Program-made: the position numbers and the translations under genes
Notes under the pieces: generated by a model
The model's database searches: none
Told to the model about the DNA's origin: nothing
What the model saw: only the letters and a program-made list of their open reading frames with translations
In this document: positions 10,024 through 20,630 of the stretch, in pieces
How positions within the stretch are numbered: the stretch's first letter is position 1
Layout: each line of letters opens with the position of its first letter
DNA from: Enterobacter sp. Cy-643
GTDB taxonomy: Bacteria; Pseudomonadota; Gammaproteobacteria; Enterobacterales; Enterobacteriaceae
Direction of reading: 5' to 3'
Assembly: GCF_011752815.1 (NCBI RefSeq)
Contig: NZ_VWWV01000001.1
Coordinates: forward strand, 620,001 to 684,000
Length of the DNA stretch: 64,000 nt

Positions 10024-11605
10024 ATACCTCATAGTCCAGCAGATCGTCCTCTGGCTCACGCGGGATAATTTGCACTTTATTTACCCTGTGGTTCACCACC
10101 TCCAGCGTTTTCAGCACGTAATTCCCCACTTCAACGCTCTCTCCTTTGGCAGGAATGTGCTGTAAATGCTCCATCAGCAACCCGGCAATGGTGTGGTATT
10201 CCCGTTTCTCATCCAGAGGAAGGGCGACGTACTGCACCAGATCGTCCAGCGGCATGTGGCCATTAGCCGTCCAGCTGCCATCCTGATTTCTTTGGATATC
10301 ATGGCGGGCATCTATCTCTTCCACTTCGTTCGGCAGGTTGCCCGCGATGGTTTCCATCACGTCGCTTAGCGTGACAATGCCTTCCACCGAGCCAAACTCA
10401 TCCACGACAAAAGCAAAATGGGTTCGCGCGTTGCGGAACTGCTCTAACGCCTGCAGCAGCGGCAATGTTTCCGGGAAAACCAGCGGTTGGCGAATCAACG
10501 GCACAATATCCAGTGCTTCACCGTGCAGCGACTGCTTTAATAAATCAATAACGTGCACCACGCCGAGAATGTCATCTTCAGTATCGGTAACCACGATACG
10601 CGTGTGCTGGTTTTTATTCAGGAGTTCGCGGATCTCTGCTTCCGGGGCGGTAATGTCCATATGCTCGACGTCGTGGCGGGAAGTCATGATACTGCTGACG
10701 CTGCGCTGGTTCAGGTGCAGCACGCGCTCGATCATCCGCGTTTCCTGCGGGTTAAAAACATCGCTGTTAATGCCGCTGTCGGCAATGAGCGAGGCGGTCT
10801 GGGCATCCAGTTCCGCTTCTTCTTTCTTACCGTTCAACAGTCTTAGCACGGCTTCGGCAGTACGTTCCCGCAGCGACTGATTTGCGGAAAGAAAACGCCG
10901 GCGGTTAAAAATCGCCAGCTGATTAAGTGATTCAATCATCACTGAGAAACCGATGGCGGCATAGAGATAGCCTTTCGGAATTTGATAGCCAAAGCCGTCG
11001 GCCACCAGGCTAAAGCCAATCATCAGCAGAAAACTCAGGCACAAAATCACGATGGTCGGGTGACTGTTCACAAACCGGGTCAGGGACTTGCTGGCCAGCA
11101 CCATTAGCCCGATGGCGATAATAACCGCGGCCATCATGACCGCCAGATGGTCGACCATGCCAACGGCGGTGACCACCGAATCAAGGGAAAATACGGCGTC
11201 AAGAATGACGATTTGCGCCACAACGGGCCAGAATTTGGCTCCCCGTTTTTGCGTGTGGTGCTCGTTGTCTTTGCCCTCCAGCCGCTCATTCAACTCCATT
11301 GTGGCTTTAAATAGTAGGAACATACCGCCAGACAGCATGATCAGATCCCTGGCACTAAAGCTAAGGTCGTGGAGGGCGAAAAGCGGTCGGGTAAGCGTTA
11401 CCAGCCACGAAATTGAGGCCAGCAACAGCAGACGCATAACCATCGCCAGCAGCAAGCCCGTGACGCGGGCGCGATCGCGCAGTTTGGGAGGCAGCTTTTC
11501 GGCGAGGATGGCAATAAAAACGAGGTTATCAATGCCCAGAACCAGTTCTAAAACGACCAGGGTAACTAACCCGGCCCAGATTGAGGGGTCGGCAATCCAT
11601 TCCAT
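10022..11605 (-). CDS. yegH: YegH: TerC-type membrane protein with CBS pair and CorC/HlyC domain
   Basis: Inner-membrane protein of unproven function. An N-terminal TerC-like domain of about seven helices (residues 10-240, with [15 protein letters not shown]) is related to proteins of metal homeostasis. Two CBS domains follow (about 300-425, with [15 protein letters not shown]) and then a CorC/HlyC-type C-terminal domain. I chose ATG 11605 ([10 protein letters not shown]), giving 527 residues as in E. coli; the frame extends to 11671 without support. It points away from the wza operon and so shares the long 11606-12332 region with it. Confidence 0.93.
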   Translation of the reverse strand: MEWIADPSIWAGLVTLVVLELVLGIDNLVFIAILAEKLPPKLRDRARVTGLLLAMVMRLLLLASISWLVTLTRPLFALHDLSFSARDLIMLSGGMFLLFKATMELNERLEGKDNEHHTQKRGAKFWPVVAQIVILDAVFSLDSVVTAVGMVDHLAVMMAAVIIAIGLMVLASKSLTRFVNSHPTIVILCLSFLLMIGFSLVADGFGYQIPKGYLYAAIGFSVMIESLNQLAIFNRRRFLSANQSLRERTAEAVLRLLNGKKEEAELDAQTASLIADSGINSDVFNPQETRMIERVLHLNQRSVSSIMTSRHDVEHMDITAPEAEIRELLNKNQHTRIVVTDTEDDILGVVHVIDLLKQSLHGEALDIVPLIRQPLVFPETLPLLQALEQFRNARTHFAFVVDEFGSVEGIVTLSDVMETIAGNLPNEVEEIDARHDIQRNQDGSWTANGHMPLDDLVQYVALPLDEKREYHTIAGLLMEHLQHIPAKGESVEVGNYVLKTLEVVNHRVNKVQIIPREPEDDLLDYEV

Positions 11606-11895
11606 ACGGGGTTTATAGCCTTTCACTTTCGGGCATATGCCACACGGAAATGATGGATAATTGTCGGACAAAAAGCAACGTTTGTCTGAGATTAATCCGT
11701 AATGACTTATAGAATTTCCAGCGTTAAATGAATGCCCGGCAAATTATTGCGGATAATATTTAAAGAAGCATTTGAGTTATATATTTTATATATGAATACG
11801 CCACCATGAGATAGTTCTGCATATTTGCCCGGAAATTGTCTTATTATTTTTATTGTCAATATAAAGAAAATCCTAAAATGTAATTATTGAGTGGT

Positions 11896-11909
11896 TCATA
11901 TTATTCTTA
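11896..11909 (+). promoter_or_regulatory. Candidate RcsAB box for the wza operon
   Basis: tcatattattctta matches the published RcsAB consensus TaAGaatatTCctA at about 10 of 14 positions. It lies 437 bp before wza and about 200 bp before JUMPstart, a placement consistent with RcsA/RcsB sites upstream of long capsule leaders. No clear -10 hexamer follows it, so the transcription start is open. Confidence 0.4.
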
Positions 11910-12107
11910 AAAGTCCGCCTCCAGCCTTTTGTCTCCTTGCCTGCTGAGTTTTAAGCTGCAACAATCTTTGGCGATGATTAGCAATGAATGTGTGATTACT
12001 CGTTTAGTAATAGTTTGTCCCAGCATTGTCATAAGACCTGATTCATTTTTTTCAATATTTTTTCGGATATTAGAGAATCTCAGGTTATTAGGATTATTTA
12101 CCTTTTT

Positions 12108-12145
12108 CAGTGGGTTGGTGACTGTGAACCAGGGGCGGTAGCGTG
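12108..12145 (+). promoter_or_regulatory. JUMPstart with ops element (wza leader)
   Basis: The 38-bp stretch from cagtgggttgg to ggcggtagcgtg matches the JUMPstart consensus. Its ops core GGCGGTAGCGTG is at 12134-12145. The ops element recruits the antiterminator RfaH to elongating polymerase, which allows full transcription of the 22.7-kb operon beginning 188 bp downstream. Confidence 0.92.
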
Positions 12146-12332
12146 CCCGGATGCGGCCAGATAACAGCAAGCGATGGCGTCATCAGAATGTCGGGGAATA
12201 AGCTTATTTTAGGAATAATGCCAGTTTTCTCATTCTCTGAATATGTTCAATTCTGCACTTCGTTCTCACGGTTAATTGCTTGCCTGTTTTATTCGCTCAG
12301 GATAATTACTCTGCCATAGTGATAAATATTCA

Positions 12333-13472
12333 ATGATAAAATACAAACTGAAGTTGATGCCATTATTGGTGTCAGTCACCCTGATGAGCGGCTGCACGAT
12401 ATTTCCCGGCAGCAATATGTCTACGTCGGGAAAAGACGTCATCAAACAACAGGATGCTGATTTCGACCTTGACCGAATGGTCAACGTTTATCCTTTAACG
12501 CCGCGACTGGTGGAGCAGCTGAGGCCTCGTCCGGTAGTTGCCCAGCCGAATGCCGGACTGGATAAAGATATCGCCAATTATCAGTACCGCGTTGGGCCGG
12601 GGGATGTATTAAACGTCACGGTCTGGGATCATCCGGAGCTCACCACGCCTGCGGGGCAGTATCGTAGCTCAAGTGACACCGGTAACTGGGTTCAGCCCGA
12701 TGGCACCATGTTCTATCCGTATGTGGGTAAAATCAGCGTGACGGGTAAAACGCTGGCAGAAATTCGCAGCGATATTACCAGCCGTCTTGCGCAATACATT
12801 GCCCAGCCGCAGGTGGACGTTAATATCGCTGCCTTCCGTTCGCAAAAAGCCTATATCTCCGGGCAGGTCAATAAATCCGGCCAGCAGCCCATCACTAACG
12901 TGCCGCTGACTATCCTTGACGCTATCAATGCCGCAGGCGGTTTAACCGAAGTGGCCGACTGGCGCAACGTCGTCCTGACTCATAACGGCCAGGAAAAGCG
13001 CATATCTCTGCAGGCGCTGATGCAAAACGGCGACCTTAGCCAAAACCATTTACTGTACCCCGGCGACATTCTGTTTGTGCCGCGTAATGACGATCTGAAA
13101 GTGTTCGTGATGGGGGAAGTGAAAAAGCAAACCACTCTCAAAATGGACTTCAGCGGCATGACGCTTACCGAGGCGCTTGGCCAGGCCGAAGGTATCGATC
13201 TCACGTCTTCCAACGCCAGCGGCATCTTCGTGATTCGCCCGCTCAAAGGCCAGACGCAGCAAAACGGCAAGATTGCCAATATTTATCAGCTTGATATGTC
13301 CGATGCGACCTCGCTGGTAATGGGCACCGAGTTCCAGCTCCAGCCTTATGACGTGGTGTATGTGACCACCGCCCCGGTTTCCCGCTGGAATCGCCTGATC
13401 AACCAGCTCCTGCCAACCATCAGCGGCGTTCGTTACATGACCGATACCGCCAAAGATATCCATACCTGGTAA
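12333..13472 (+). CDS. wza: Outer-membrane polysaccharide export lipoprotein Wza
   Basis: Octameric outer-membrane channel through which colanic acid leaves the cell. A lipoprotein signal ([15 protein letters not shown]) ends in the lipobox LMSGC with the lipidated Cys at residue 21. The polysaccharide-export domain follows ([19 protein letters not shown], about 85-103), then repeated SLBB domains and the C-terminal amphipathic helix ([11 protein letters not shown]) that forms the outer-membrane barrel. The 379-residue length equals E. coli Wza. First gene of the colanic acid operon; wzb starts 6 bp after its stop. Confidence 0.98.
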   Translation: MIKYKLKLMPLLVSVTLMSGCTIFPGSNMSTSGKDVIKQQDADFDLDRMVNVYPLTPRLVEQLRPRPVVAQPNAGLDKDIANYQYRVGPGDVLNVTVWDHPELTTPAGQYRSSSDTGNWVQPDGTMFYPYVGKISVTGKTLAEIRSDITSRLAQYIAQPQVDVNIAAFRSQKAYISGQVNKSGQQPITNVPLTILDAINAAGGLTEVADWRNVVLTHNGQEKRISLQALMQNGDLSQNHLLYPGDILFVPRNDDLKVFVMGEVKKQTTLKMDFSGMTLTEALGQAEGIDLTSSNASGIFVIRPLKGQTQQNGKIANIYQLDMSDATSLVMGTEFQLQPYDVVYVTTAPVSRWNRLINQLLPTISGVRYMTDTAKDIHTW

Positions 13473-13478
13473 CGCGCT

Positions 13479-13922
13479 ATGTTCAACAAAATACTTGTGG
13501 TTTGCGTGGGGAACATCTGCCGTTCCCCCACGGCTGAACGATTGCTTAAACGTTACCATCCGGAGCTTAGCGTCAGCTCTGCCGGGCTGGGGGCGTTAGT
13601 CGGGAAGGGCGCGGATGCCGGTGCTATCGACGTCGCCGGACGGCACAACCTTTCGCTCGAAGGGCATTTAGCCCGCCAGGTTTCGGGGCGTCTATGCCGG
13701 GAGCACGATCTGATTCTGGCGATGGAAAAACGTCACATCACCACGTTGTGCGAAATGGCACCCGAAATGCGCGGCAAAGTGATGCTGTTTGGCCACTGGG
13801 ACGCCGGCAGAGAAATTCCTGACCCCTATCGTAAAAGCCGCGACGCCTTCGAAGCGGTCTACAGCATGCTCGACCTTTCTGCCCAAAAGTGGGCTAACGC
13901 ACTCAACGCTCATCAGGGATAA
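13479..13922 (+). CDS. wzb: Low-molecular-weight protein tyrosine phosphatase Wzb
   Basis: Cytosolic phosphatase that removes phosphate from the tyrosine cluster of Wzc and so keeps polymer export cycling. The catalytic P-loop CVGNICRS is at residues 9-16 (nucleophile Cys9, Arg15), and the general-acid motif DPYRKS lies near residue 115. The length of 147 residues is normal. It is packed between wza and wzc, with 2 bp to the wzc start, as a translationally linked trio. Confidence 0.98.
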   Translation: MFNKILVVCVGNICRSPTAERLLKRYHPELSVSSAGLGALVGKGADAGAIDVAGRHNLSLEGHLARQVSGRLCREHDLILAMEKRHITTLCEMAPEMRGKVMLFGHWDAGREIPDPYRKSRDAFEAVYSMLDLSAQKWANALNAHQG

Positions 13923-13924
13923 CA

Positions 13925-16093
13925 ATGACAGAGAAAGTACGCCGTTCGAGCGCCCCGACCGAGGGCAATGACGAAATTGATATTGGCCGTTTGTTTGGCA
14001 CCGTGCTGGAGGCTCGCTGGTGGGTTATCGGCATTACGGGGCTGTTTGCCGTGCTGGCTGCGGTTTATGCCCTGTTTGCTACGCCGGTGTACAAGGCCGA
14101 CGCGCTGGTACAAATCGAACAAAATGCCGGTAACACGCTGGTGAACGATATCAGCTCCGCACTCAGCAATAAGCCACCGGCGTCTGCCGCAGAAATTCAG
14201 CTGATCCAGTCCCGCATGGTGCTGGGGAAAACCGTGGATGACCTGAACCTGGACATCTCGGTAACCAAGAATACCTTCTGGCTGTTCGGCGCGGGCTGGG
14301 ACCGCCTGCAGGGGCACCAGAACGACACGGTGAATGTCACCACGTTTACGCTGCCGGCGGCGATGAACAAAGACACCTTTACCGTGGAAGTGCTGAACGA
14401 CAAACAGTATCAACTGACCAGCGACAATGGCTTTAGCGCCAAGGGAGAAGTGGGCAAGCTGCTGAGTAAATCCGGCGTCACAATGCAGGTGGACGGTATT
14501 CAGGCGCAGCCTGGCGACAGCTTTACGGTGGTCAAGTACTCCACGCTGGGGATGATCAACCAGCTGCTGGGCAACCTGACGGTGACTGAAAACGGCAAAG
14601 ATACCGGCGTGCTTAGTTTGTCCTACACCGGGGAAGATAAAGATCAGATCCGCACCATTCTCGACAGTATCACCCGCAACTACCTGGCGCAGAACGTGCA
14701 GCGTAAATCTGAAGAGGCCGCCAAAAGCCTGAAGTTCCTGGCCGAGCAGTTGCCTGAAGTGCGCCACAACCTGGATGCCGCAGAGAACAAGCTGAACGCC
14801 TATCGCCAGCGCCAGGATTCGGTGGATCTTTCCCTGGAGGCGAAATCGCTGCTGGATTCAGTGGTCAACATTGACGCTCAGCTGAATCAATTGACCTTCA
14901 AAGAAGCCGAAATATCAAAGCTGTACACCAAAGCTCACCCGTCCTACCGCACGTTGCTGGAGCAGCGCAGAACGCTTGAAGATCAGAAAGCCCGCCTGAC
15001 CAACAGCATTGCCGCGATGCCTAAAACCCAGCAGGAAATCGTACGCCTGACCCGCGATGTGGAGTCCGGACAGCAGGTTTACATGCAGCTGTTGAACAAG
15101 CAGCAAGAGCTGAAAATCACCGAAGCCAGTACGGTGGGTGACGTGCGCATTGTTGACCCGGCAATTACGCAGCCGGGCATGGTTAAACCTCAGCGCGTGC
15201 TGGTGGTGTTGGGCAGCATTATTCTGGGCCTGATTGTGTCGGTGATCGGGGTGCTGCTGCGCTCGCTGTTTAACGGCGGCATTGAAAGTCCTACCGTGCT
15301 GGAAGAAGCGGGGCTTAGCGTTTATGCAAGCATTCCCCTCTCCGAATGGCAGAAAACCCGCGACCAGGCCAACCTGCGCAACGTTAAAGGGGCTAAACGC
15401 TTCAAACAGAGCCAGCTGCTGGCGGTGGGTAACCCGACTGACCTGGCCATTGAAGCCATTCGCAGCCTGCGCACCAGCCTGCATTTCGCCATGATGCAGG
15501 CCTCCAACAATGTCCTGATGCTCACCGGCGTTAGCCCGTCTATCGGTAAAACCTTTGTGTGCGCCAACCTCGCGGCGGTGATTAGCCAGACCAACAAGCG
15601 CGTGCTGCTGATGGACTGCGACATGCGCAAAGGCTATACCCACGAACTGTTGGGGACCACCAACGTGAACGGGCTGTCCGACGTGCTGTCGGGGCAGGGG
15701 GATATTACCCGCTGTGCGCAGAAAACCTCCGTGCCGAACTTTGACCTTATCCCTCGCGGGCAGGTTCCGGCTAATCCGTCCGAACTGTTGATGAATGAGC
15801 GCTTCTCTCAGCTGGTGAAGTGGGCCAGTGAAAATTATGACCTGGTGCTGATTGATACGCCGCCGATTCTGGCCGTCACGGACGCGGCAATTGTGGGGCG
15901 CCATGCTGGCACCACGCTGATGGTGGCGCGCTACGCGGTGAACACGCTGAAAGAAGTGGAAACCAGCCTGAGCCGCTTTGAGCAGAACGGCATTACCGTG
16001 CGTGGCGTGATCCTCAACTCGATCTTCCGCAGAGCCACGGGCTACCAGGATTACGGGTATTACGAGTACGAATATAAGTCGGATGCTAAATAA
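13925..16093 (+). CDS. wzc: Polysaccharide co-polymerase and BY-kinase Wzc
   Basis: Inner-membrane autokinase that partners Wza and controls colanic acid length and export. The N-terminal Wzz domain starts near residue 20 (IDIGRLFGTVLEARWW). The first membrane helix is about 35-55, a long coiled periplasmic part follows, and the second helix is about 425-447. The cytosolic kinase has Walker A GVSPSIGKT (about 537-545), Walker A' VLLMDCDMRKG and Walker B VLIDTPPI, and ends in a tyrosine-rich tail (YQDYGYYEYEYK) that is phosphorylated in trans. The 722-residue length fits E. coli Wzc (720). Confidence 0.98.
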   Translation: MTEKVRRSSAPTEGNDEIDIGRLFGTVLEARWWVIGITGLFAVLAAVYALFATPVYKADALVQIEQNAGNTLVNDISSALSNKPPASAAEIQLIQSRMVLGKTVDDLNLDISVTKNTFWLFGAGWDRLQGHQNDTVNVTTFTLPAAMNKDTFTVEVLNDKQYQLTSDNGFSAKGEVGKLLSKSGVTMQVDGIQAQPGDSFTVVKYSTLGMINQLLGNLTVTENGKDTGVLSLSYTGEDKDQIRTILDSITRNYLAQNVQRKSEEAAKSLKFLAEQLPEVRHNLDAAENKLNAYRQRQDSVDLSLEAKSLLDSVVNIDAQLNQLTFKEAEISKLYTKAHPSYRTLLEQRRTLEDQKARLTNSIAAMPKTQQEIVRLTRDVESGQQVYMQLLNKQQELKITEASTVGDVRIVDPAITQPGMVKPQRVLVVLGSIILGLIVSVIGVLLRSLFNGGIESPTVLEEAGLSVYASIPLSEWQKTRDQANLRNVKGAKRFKQSQLLAVGNPTDLAIEAIRSLRTSLHFAMMQASNNVLMLTGVSPSIGKTFVCANLAAVISQTNKRVLLMDCDMRKGYTHELLGTTNVNGLSDVLSGQGDITRCAQKTSVPNFDLIPRGQVPANPSELLMNERFSQLVKWASENYDLVLIDTPPILAVTDAAIVGRHAGTTLMVARYAVNTLKEVETSLSRFEQNGITVRGVILNSIFRRATGYQDYGYYEYEYKSDAK

Positions 16094-16103
16094 GGTGATG
16101 GCC

Positions 16104-16952
16104 ATGAACAGCAGCGCAACTCGCCCGCTTATCTCTATTTATATGCCGACGTGGAATCGTCAACAGCTGGCTATCCGCGCCATCAACTCGGTGCTGCGGC
16201 AGGATTATGACCACTGGGAAATGATCGTTGTCGATGACTGCTCCGCCAGCTTCCAGCAGCTGCAGCAGTTTGTTGCAGACCTTGGCGATCCCCGGGTGCG
16301 TTACATTCACAACGATGCGAACAGCGGGGCCTGCGCGGTACGCAACCAGGCCATTGGGCTGGCGAAGGGGCGGTTTATTACCGGCATTGATGATGATGAC
16401 GAATGGACGCCAAACCGGCTGTCGGTATTTTTGTCCCACCAGCATCAACTGGTCACCCACGCTTTTCTCTATGCCAACGACTATTTGTGTGAAGGGCAGG
16501 TCTACTCCCAGCCGACCAGCCTGCCGCTGTACCCGAAGTCGCCGTATTCCCTGAAGCTGTTCTATAAGCGCAATATCATTGGCAATCAGGTTTTTACCTA
16601 CGCAGAGCGCTTTAAAAGCAGCCTGTTTGATACCGATCTGAAAGCGGCGCAGGATTACGACATCTTTCTGCGCATGGTGGTGGCGTTCGGCCAGCCGTGG
16701 AAGGTAGAAGAGGCGACCCAAATTCTGCACGTGAATCATGGCGAAATGCAGATAACGCAATCCCCGAAAAAGTTTGCCGGTTATTTCCACTTCTACCGCA
16801 AACACAAAGACAAGTTCGACCGGGCCAGTAAGAAATATCAGCTGTATACGCTGTATCAGATCCGCAATAAGCGCATGTCGTGGCGCACCCTGTTAGCTCT
16901 GCTGACGGTGCGCAACGGCAAACGCCTTGCCGATAGTCTGCGGGGGAGGTAA
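16104..16952 (+). CDS. wcaA: Colanic acid glycosyltransferase WcaA (GT2)
   Basis: Cytosolic-face GT-A transferase of the colanic acid repeat unit. Family 2 marks are MPTWNRQQLAI near the start, the VVDDCS nucleotide-binding strand and the metal-binding IDDDDEW. Three in-frame ATGs compete: 16083 (overlapping wzc), 16098 and 16104. I take 16104 (MNSSATRPLIS) because AAGG at 16092-16095 is 8 nt upstream and the 282-residue product is closest to E. coli WcaA (279). Its exact acceptor is not evident from sequence. Confidence 0.93.
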   Translation: MNSSATRPLISIYMPTWNRQQLAIRAINSVLRQDYDHWEMIVVDDCSASFQQLQQFVADLGDPRVRYIHNDANSGACAVRNQAIGLAKGRFITGIDDDDEWTPNRLSVFLSHQHQLVTHAFLYANDYLCEGQVYSQPTSLPLYPKSPYSLKLFYKRNIIGNQVFTYAERFKSSLFDTDLKAAQDYDIFLRMVVAFGQPWKVEEATQILHVNHGEMQITQSPKKFAGYFHFYRKHKDKFDRASKKYQLYTLYQIRNKRMSWRTLLALLTVRNGKRLADSLRGR

Positions 16953-16954
16953 GC

Positions 16955-17440
16955 GTGCTGGAGGATATGCGTGCCAATAGCTGGAGCCTGCGCCCGTGCT
17001 GCATGGTGCTGGCCTACCGCGTGGCTCACTTTTGCTCGGTATGGCGCAAGAAGAGCGTCATCAACAACCTTTGGGCTGCGCCTGTGCTGCTGGCCTACCG
17101 ATTCATTACTGAATGTCTGTTTGGCTATGAAATCCAGGCGGGAGCCACCATTGGCCGGCGGTTCACTATTCATCACGGCTATGCGGTGGTTATCAATAAG
17201 TTCGTCGTCGTCGGGGATGATTTCACCATCCGCCACGGCGTCACCATTGGTAACCGGGGGAACAGTCTCGCCTGCCCGGTGATTGGCAACGGCGTTGAGC
17301 TGGGAGCCAACGCGATCGTCCTGGGTGATATCACCCTCGGTAATAACGTGACGGTAGGCGCGGGCAGCGTGGTACTGGACAGCGTGCCGGACAACGCGTT
17401 GGTGGTCGGCGAAAAAGCTCGGGTGAAGGTGATCCAATGA
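16955..17440 (+). CDS. wcaB: Colanic acid O-acetyltransferase WcaB
   Basis: Left-handed beta-helix (hexapeptide) acetyltransferase that acetylates a colanic acid sugar, using acetyl-CoA. Hexapeptide repeats run from about residue 65 to the end (AGATIGRRFTIHHGY, IRHGVTIGNRG, LGANAIVLGDITLG). It starts at GTG 16955 with a strong GGGGAGG at 16943-16949; the MLED N terminus matches E. coli WcaB. 161 residues. Its stop overlaps the wcaC start (ATGA). Confidence 0.95.
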   Translation: MLEDMRANSWSLRPCCMVLAYRVAHFCSVWRKKSVINNLWAAPVLLAYRFITECLFGYEIQAGATIGRRFTIHHGYAVVINKFVVVGDDFTIRHGVTIGNRGNSLACPVIGNGVELGANAIVLGDITLGNNVTVGAGSVVLDSVPDNALVVGEKARVKVIQ

Positions 17441-18654
17441 ACATCATGCAATTTAATGTCCGCCTGGCAGAAGGCGGTGCGGCGGGCGTGGCGCTCGATC
17501 TCCACCAGCGCGCACGTCTGGCCGGGCTGTCCTCACGTTTTATCTACGGCTATGGCAAAGGCGGCAAGAAAAGCGCCAGCCACGATATTTACCCCGACGT
17601 TGAAAAACACACGCCTCGTCTGGTGTCGGTCGCCAATATCGCGCTGTTTCGTTTTCTGAACCGCGACCCATTCGGCAATCTGAATAAGCTCTACCGCCGG
17701 GTTACCCGCAGCCCGCAGCCGGTTGTCCTGCATTTTCATGTGGTGCACAGCTACTGGCTGAATCTGGATGAAATGGTGTCGTTTTGCCAGAGGGTGAAGG
17801 CGAACAAGCCGGATGTCACCTTCGTCTGGACGCTGCACGATCACTGGAGTATCACCGGGCGCTGTGCCTTTCTTGACGGCTGCGAAGGCTGGAAAACAGG
17901 CTGTGTTAAATGCCCGACGCTGAACAACTATCCGCCGGTTAAGGTGGATAAAGCGCATCAGCAGGTGGAGGGCAAACGCCAGCTGTTTCGCCAGATGCTG
18001 ACGCTGGGCTGCAAGTTTATCTCCCCCAGCCAGCACGTTGCGGAGGCTTTTAATCAGCTTTATGGCGCCGGGCGCTGCAGCATCATTAATAACGGTATTG
18101 ACGTTGCCACCGAGGCAATCCTGGCGGAGCTGCCGGAAAGCAGCGTCGCGGCGGCAAAACCCCGCGTGGCTATTGTGGCCCACGATCTGCGCTATGACGG
18201 CAAAACCAACCAAAAACTGGTGCAGGCGTTGATGGCGCTGGGTGAAAAAATCGAGCTGCATACCTTTGGCAAATTCTCGCCGTTTGAAGGCGCTAACGTG
18301 GTGAATCACGGCTACATGACCGACAAACGCGCGCTGATGAGCGAACTGAACACCATGGACAGTCTGGTGTTCAGTTCCCGCGTGGATAACTATCCGCTGA
18401 TCCTGTGCGAGGCGCTGTCTATCGGCGTGCCGGTGGTGGCGACCCGCAGTGAAGCTGCGGATGAAGTTTTGCACAAGGTTGGCGGAAAAACTTTCACACC
18501 TGAGCAGGTTCTGGCGCTGGTGCAGCTTAAAAAAACGCAGCTGGCACAGCAGGTCTTCGCGACAGATTTAGCGACGTTCCGTGCGGCCAGCCGCACGGCC
18601 TATAGCGGCAAGCAGATGCTGGAGGAATATGTCTCGTTCTATCAGGGTCTGTAG
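17437..18654 (+). CDS. wcaC: Colanic acid glycosyltransferase WcaC (GT4)
   Basis: GT-B transferase of the colanic acid unit, 405 residues as in E. coli. The N-terminal half begins MNIMQFNVRLAEGGAAGVA, the usual glycine-rich acceptor loop, and the donor half carries the family-4 pattern VDNYPLILCEALSIGVPVVATRS near residue 320. A Cys-rich segment (CAFLDGCEGWKTGCVKCP, about 142-159) is also found in E. coli WcaC-type proteins. Its start overlaps wcaB by 4 bp and its end overlaps wcaD by 26 bp. Confidence 0.96.
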   Translation: MNIMQFNVRLAEGGAAGVALDLHQRARLAGLSSRFIYGYGKGGKKSASHDIYPDVEKHTPRLVSVANIALFRFLNRDPFGNLNKLYRRVTRSPQPVVLHFHVVHSYWLNLDEMVSFCQRVKANKPDVTFVWTLHDHWSITGRCAFLDGCEGWKTGCVKCPTLNNYPPVKVDKAHQQVEGKRQLFRQMLTLGCKFISPSQHVAEAFNQLYGAGRCSIINNGIDVATEAILAELPESSVAAAKPRVAIVAHDLRYDGKTNQKLVQALMALGEKIELHTFGKFSPFEGANVVNHGYMTDKRALMSELNTMDSLVFSSRVDNYPLILCEALSIGVPVVATRSEAADEVLHKVGGKTFTPEQVLALVQLKKTQLAQQVFATDLATFRAASRTAYSGKQMLEEYVSFYQGL

Positions 18655-19861
18655 CTATCTGCTGCTGCCGTTCATCTATCTGGTGGTGAACATCAAGCTT
18701 GCCTCTCTGGGGGAGAGTTTCCCGATAACCATCGTGACCTTCCTGCCAGCGATTTTGTTTCTGTACATCGAGCGTATCAACCTTAAAAAGCTGATGATTG
18801 CGCTGGGGGTGGGCGCGGGTCTGACGGCGTTTAACTACATTTTCGGCCAGTCGCTCGACCCGGCCAAGTACGTCACCTCGATGATGCTGTTTGTCTATAT
18901 TGTGCTGATATTGGGCCTGACATGGAGTTGTCGCTTCAAAACTATTTCGCCGCGCAATCACCGTAAGATATTGCGGTTTTTCTATGCCGTGGTCGGCATT
19001 ATTGTGGCGCTGGCGGCGGCAGAAATGGCCCAGATTATTCTGACCGGCGGCAGCAGCCTGATTGAGAAAATTTCAAAGTTTCTCATCTACAGCAACAGCT
19101 ACGTGCTCAACTTTATTAGCTTCGGGGGGCGGCGTACCACGGCGCTTTATTTTGAGCCCGCTTTCTTCGCCCTGGCATTAATCTCAATTTGGCTCAGCAT
19201 CAAACAGTTTGGTATCAAAACGCCGAAAACTGATGTTATGATTCTTTTAGGGATAATCCTGTCAGGATCTTTCTCCGGGGTAATGACGTTTATTTTGTTT
19301 TATCTGCTTGAGTGGGCGTTTCAATACCTTAATAAAAGTGCGATTAAAAAGAAGTTGCCGTTAGCAATTATATCATTGGCTGTTTTTTTAATCGGTATGG
19401 TATTTGCCTTTCCATATATCGCGACCCGTATTGGTGATTTGGGCACGGAAGGATCGTCATCGTATTATCGTATCATTGGCCCATTAGCCATGGTTGGATA
19501 TTCACTGGCAAACGTTGATGGCGTAGTACGGTTTGGTTCTCTGTATGAATATGTCGCATCATTCGGAATATTTAACGGTGCGGACGTAGGGAAAACCGTG
19601 GACAATGGACTGTATCTGCTGATTATTTATTTCTCATGGTTTGCAGTGTTAATGACCGCTGGCTATATGTGGCGAGTCATGAAAATGATGCGTAATGCAT
19701 TTGGCAATAATGAGAATTATCGTGTTCAGCTTTGGTTGTTTATGCCTGTATCTTTGTTCTTTACCGGTTCTATTTTTAGCCCGGAATATGCATTTTTAAT
19801 TGTTTGCCCATTTATTTTGCGTAAAGCAATTAAGCATTCGCTGCCAGGAGGTGCGCAATAA
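18629..19861 (+). CDS. wcaD: Colanic acid polymerase WcaD (Wzy type)
   Basis: Polytopic inner-membrane protein that joins lipid-linked colanic acid units on the periplasmic side. About ten hydrophobic helices are visible, and a periplasmic stretch around [12 protein letters not shown] is conserved with E. coli WcaD. I place the start at ATG 18629 ([12 protein letters not shown]), 3 nt after GGAGGA at 18621-18626; the open frame begins at 18581 inside wcaC but that extension is hydrophilic and unsupported. 410 residues. Ends TAATG, sharing a base with wcaE. Confidence 0.95.
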   Translation: MSRSIRVCSYLLLPFIYLVVNIKLASLGESFPITIVTFLPAILFLYIERINLKKLMIALGVGAGLTAFNYIFGQSLDPAKYVTSMMLFVYIVLILGLTWSCRFKTISPRNHRKILRFFYAVVGIIVALAAAEMAQIILTGGSSLIEKISKFLIYSNSYVLNFISFGGRRTTALYFEPAFFALALISIWLSIKQFGIKTPKTDVMILLGIILSGSFSGVMTFILFYLLEWAFQYLNKSAIKKKLPLAIISLAVFLIGMVFAFPYIATRIGDLGTEGSSSYYRIIGPLAMVGYSLANVDGVVRFGSLYEYVASFGIFNGADVGKTVDNGLYLLIIYFSWFAVLMTAGYMWRVMKMMRNAFGNNENYRVQLWLFMPVSLFFTGSIFSPEYAFLIVCPFILRKAIKHSLPGGAQ

Positions 19862-20613
19862 TGTTATTAAGTATTATTACAGTTGCATGGCGTAACCATG
19901 ACGGGGTAGTGAAGACCTGGCAATCACTGGCGCACCTGGCACAGACTAAAGATATTAAGTTTGAATGGATCGTTGTGGACGGCAACTCTCAGGACGGCAC
20001 GGCTGAATTTCTTGCAGGCCTGCATGGACAGTACAACCTGCGCTTTGTCAGCGAGAAAGACAACGGCATTTACGACGCGATGAACAAAGGCATCGCCATG
20101 GCACAAGGGCGCTATGCACTATTTTTGAATTCCGGAGATGCCTTCCACCCGGATATTGCCCGCGTCATTTATCAACTTGCGGCGCTGGGCGATCGCGATG
20201 ATGCGATGGTGATTGGCGACGCGCTGCTGGACTTTGGCGACGGCAATAAAATTCGCCGCAGCGCCAAACGCGGCTGGTATATCTATCACAGCCTGCCGGC
20301 GAGTCACCAGGCAATCTTTTTCCCGCTGTCTGGTTTGCATAAATACCCCTACGATCTGCAATATAAAGTCTCATCTGATTATGCGCTGGCGGCCAAAATG
20401 TATAAAAACGGCTATGCCTTTAAGCGCATCAAAGGGCTGGTCTCAGAATTCTCAATGGGTGGAGTATCCACCTCAAATAATATTGAGCTGTGCCGTGATG
20501 CGAGAAACGTGCAGCGAAAAATATTACGTGTACCAGGCTTCATTGCCGAGCTCTCTTTCCGACTCAGGTTAAAAACAACCGGCAAAGCAAAAGCGCTTTA
20601 TCACAAAGCTTAA
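19861..20613 (+). CDS. wcaE: Colanic acid glycosyltransferase WcaE (GT2)
   Basis: GT-A fold transferase of the colanic acid repeat. It shows [12 protein letters not shown] at the N terminus, VDGNSQDGT (residues 39-47) and [15 protein letters not shown], followed by FLNSGDAF in the position of the DXD motif. 250 residues against 248 in E. coli. It is translationally coupled to wcaD through TAATG and lies 17 bp before wcaF. Confidence 0.95.
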   Translation: MLLSIITVAWRNHDGVVKTWQSLAHLAQTKDIKFEWIVVDGNSQDGTAEFLAGLHGQYNLRFVSEKDNGIYDAMNKGIAMAQGRYALFLNSGDAFHPDIARVIYQLAALGDRDDAMVIGDALLDFGDGNKIRRSAKRGWYIYHSLPASHQAIFFPLSGLHKYPYDLQYKVSSDYALAAKMYKNGYAFKRIKGLVSEFSMGGVSTSNNIELCRDARNVQRKILRVPGFIAELSFRLRLKTTGKAKALYHKA

Positions 20614-20630
20614 AGCTCACGGGAAATATC

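Larger units (their letters stand above)
11606..12332. promoter_or_regulatory. Long regulatory/leader region between yegH and wza (727 bp)
   Basis: AT-rich non-coding stretch carrying the divergent yegH promoter and the wza promoter with its long untranslated leader. Short reading frames inside it (for example about 11907-12170 on the minus strand) resemble no protein I know. A candidate RcsAB box and a JUMPstart/ops element are listed separately. A colanic acid promoter several hundred bases before wza fits what is known in enterics and Erwinia. Confidence 0.7.

Noticed and set aside
12089-12102. taggattatttacc as an alternative RcsAB box
   Set aside because: It lies only 6 bp before JUMPstart, too close for a promoter that must transcribe ops; the 11896 site is better placed.
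14915-16105. 396-residue minus-strand open frame opposite wzc
   Set aside because: Shadow of the wzc codon pattern; no motifs.
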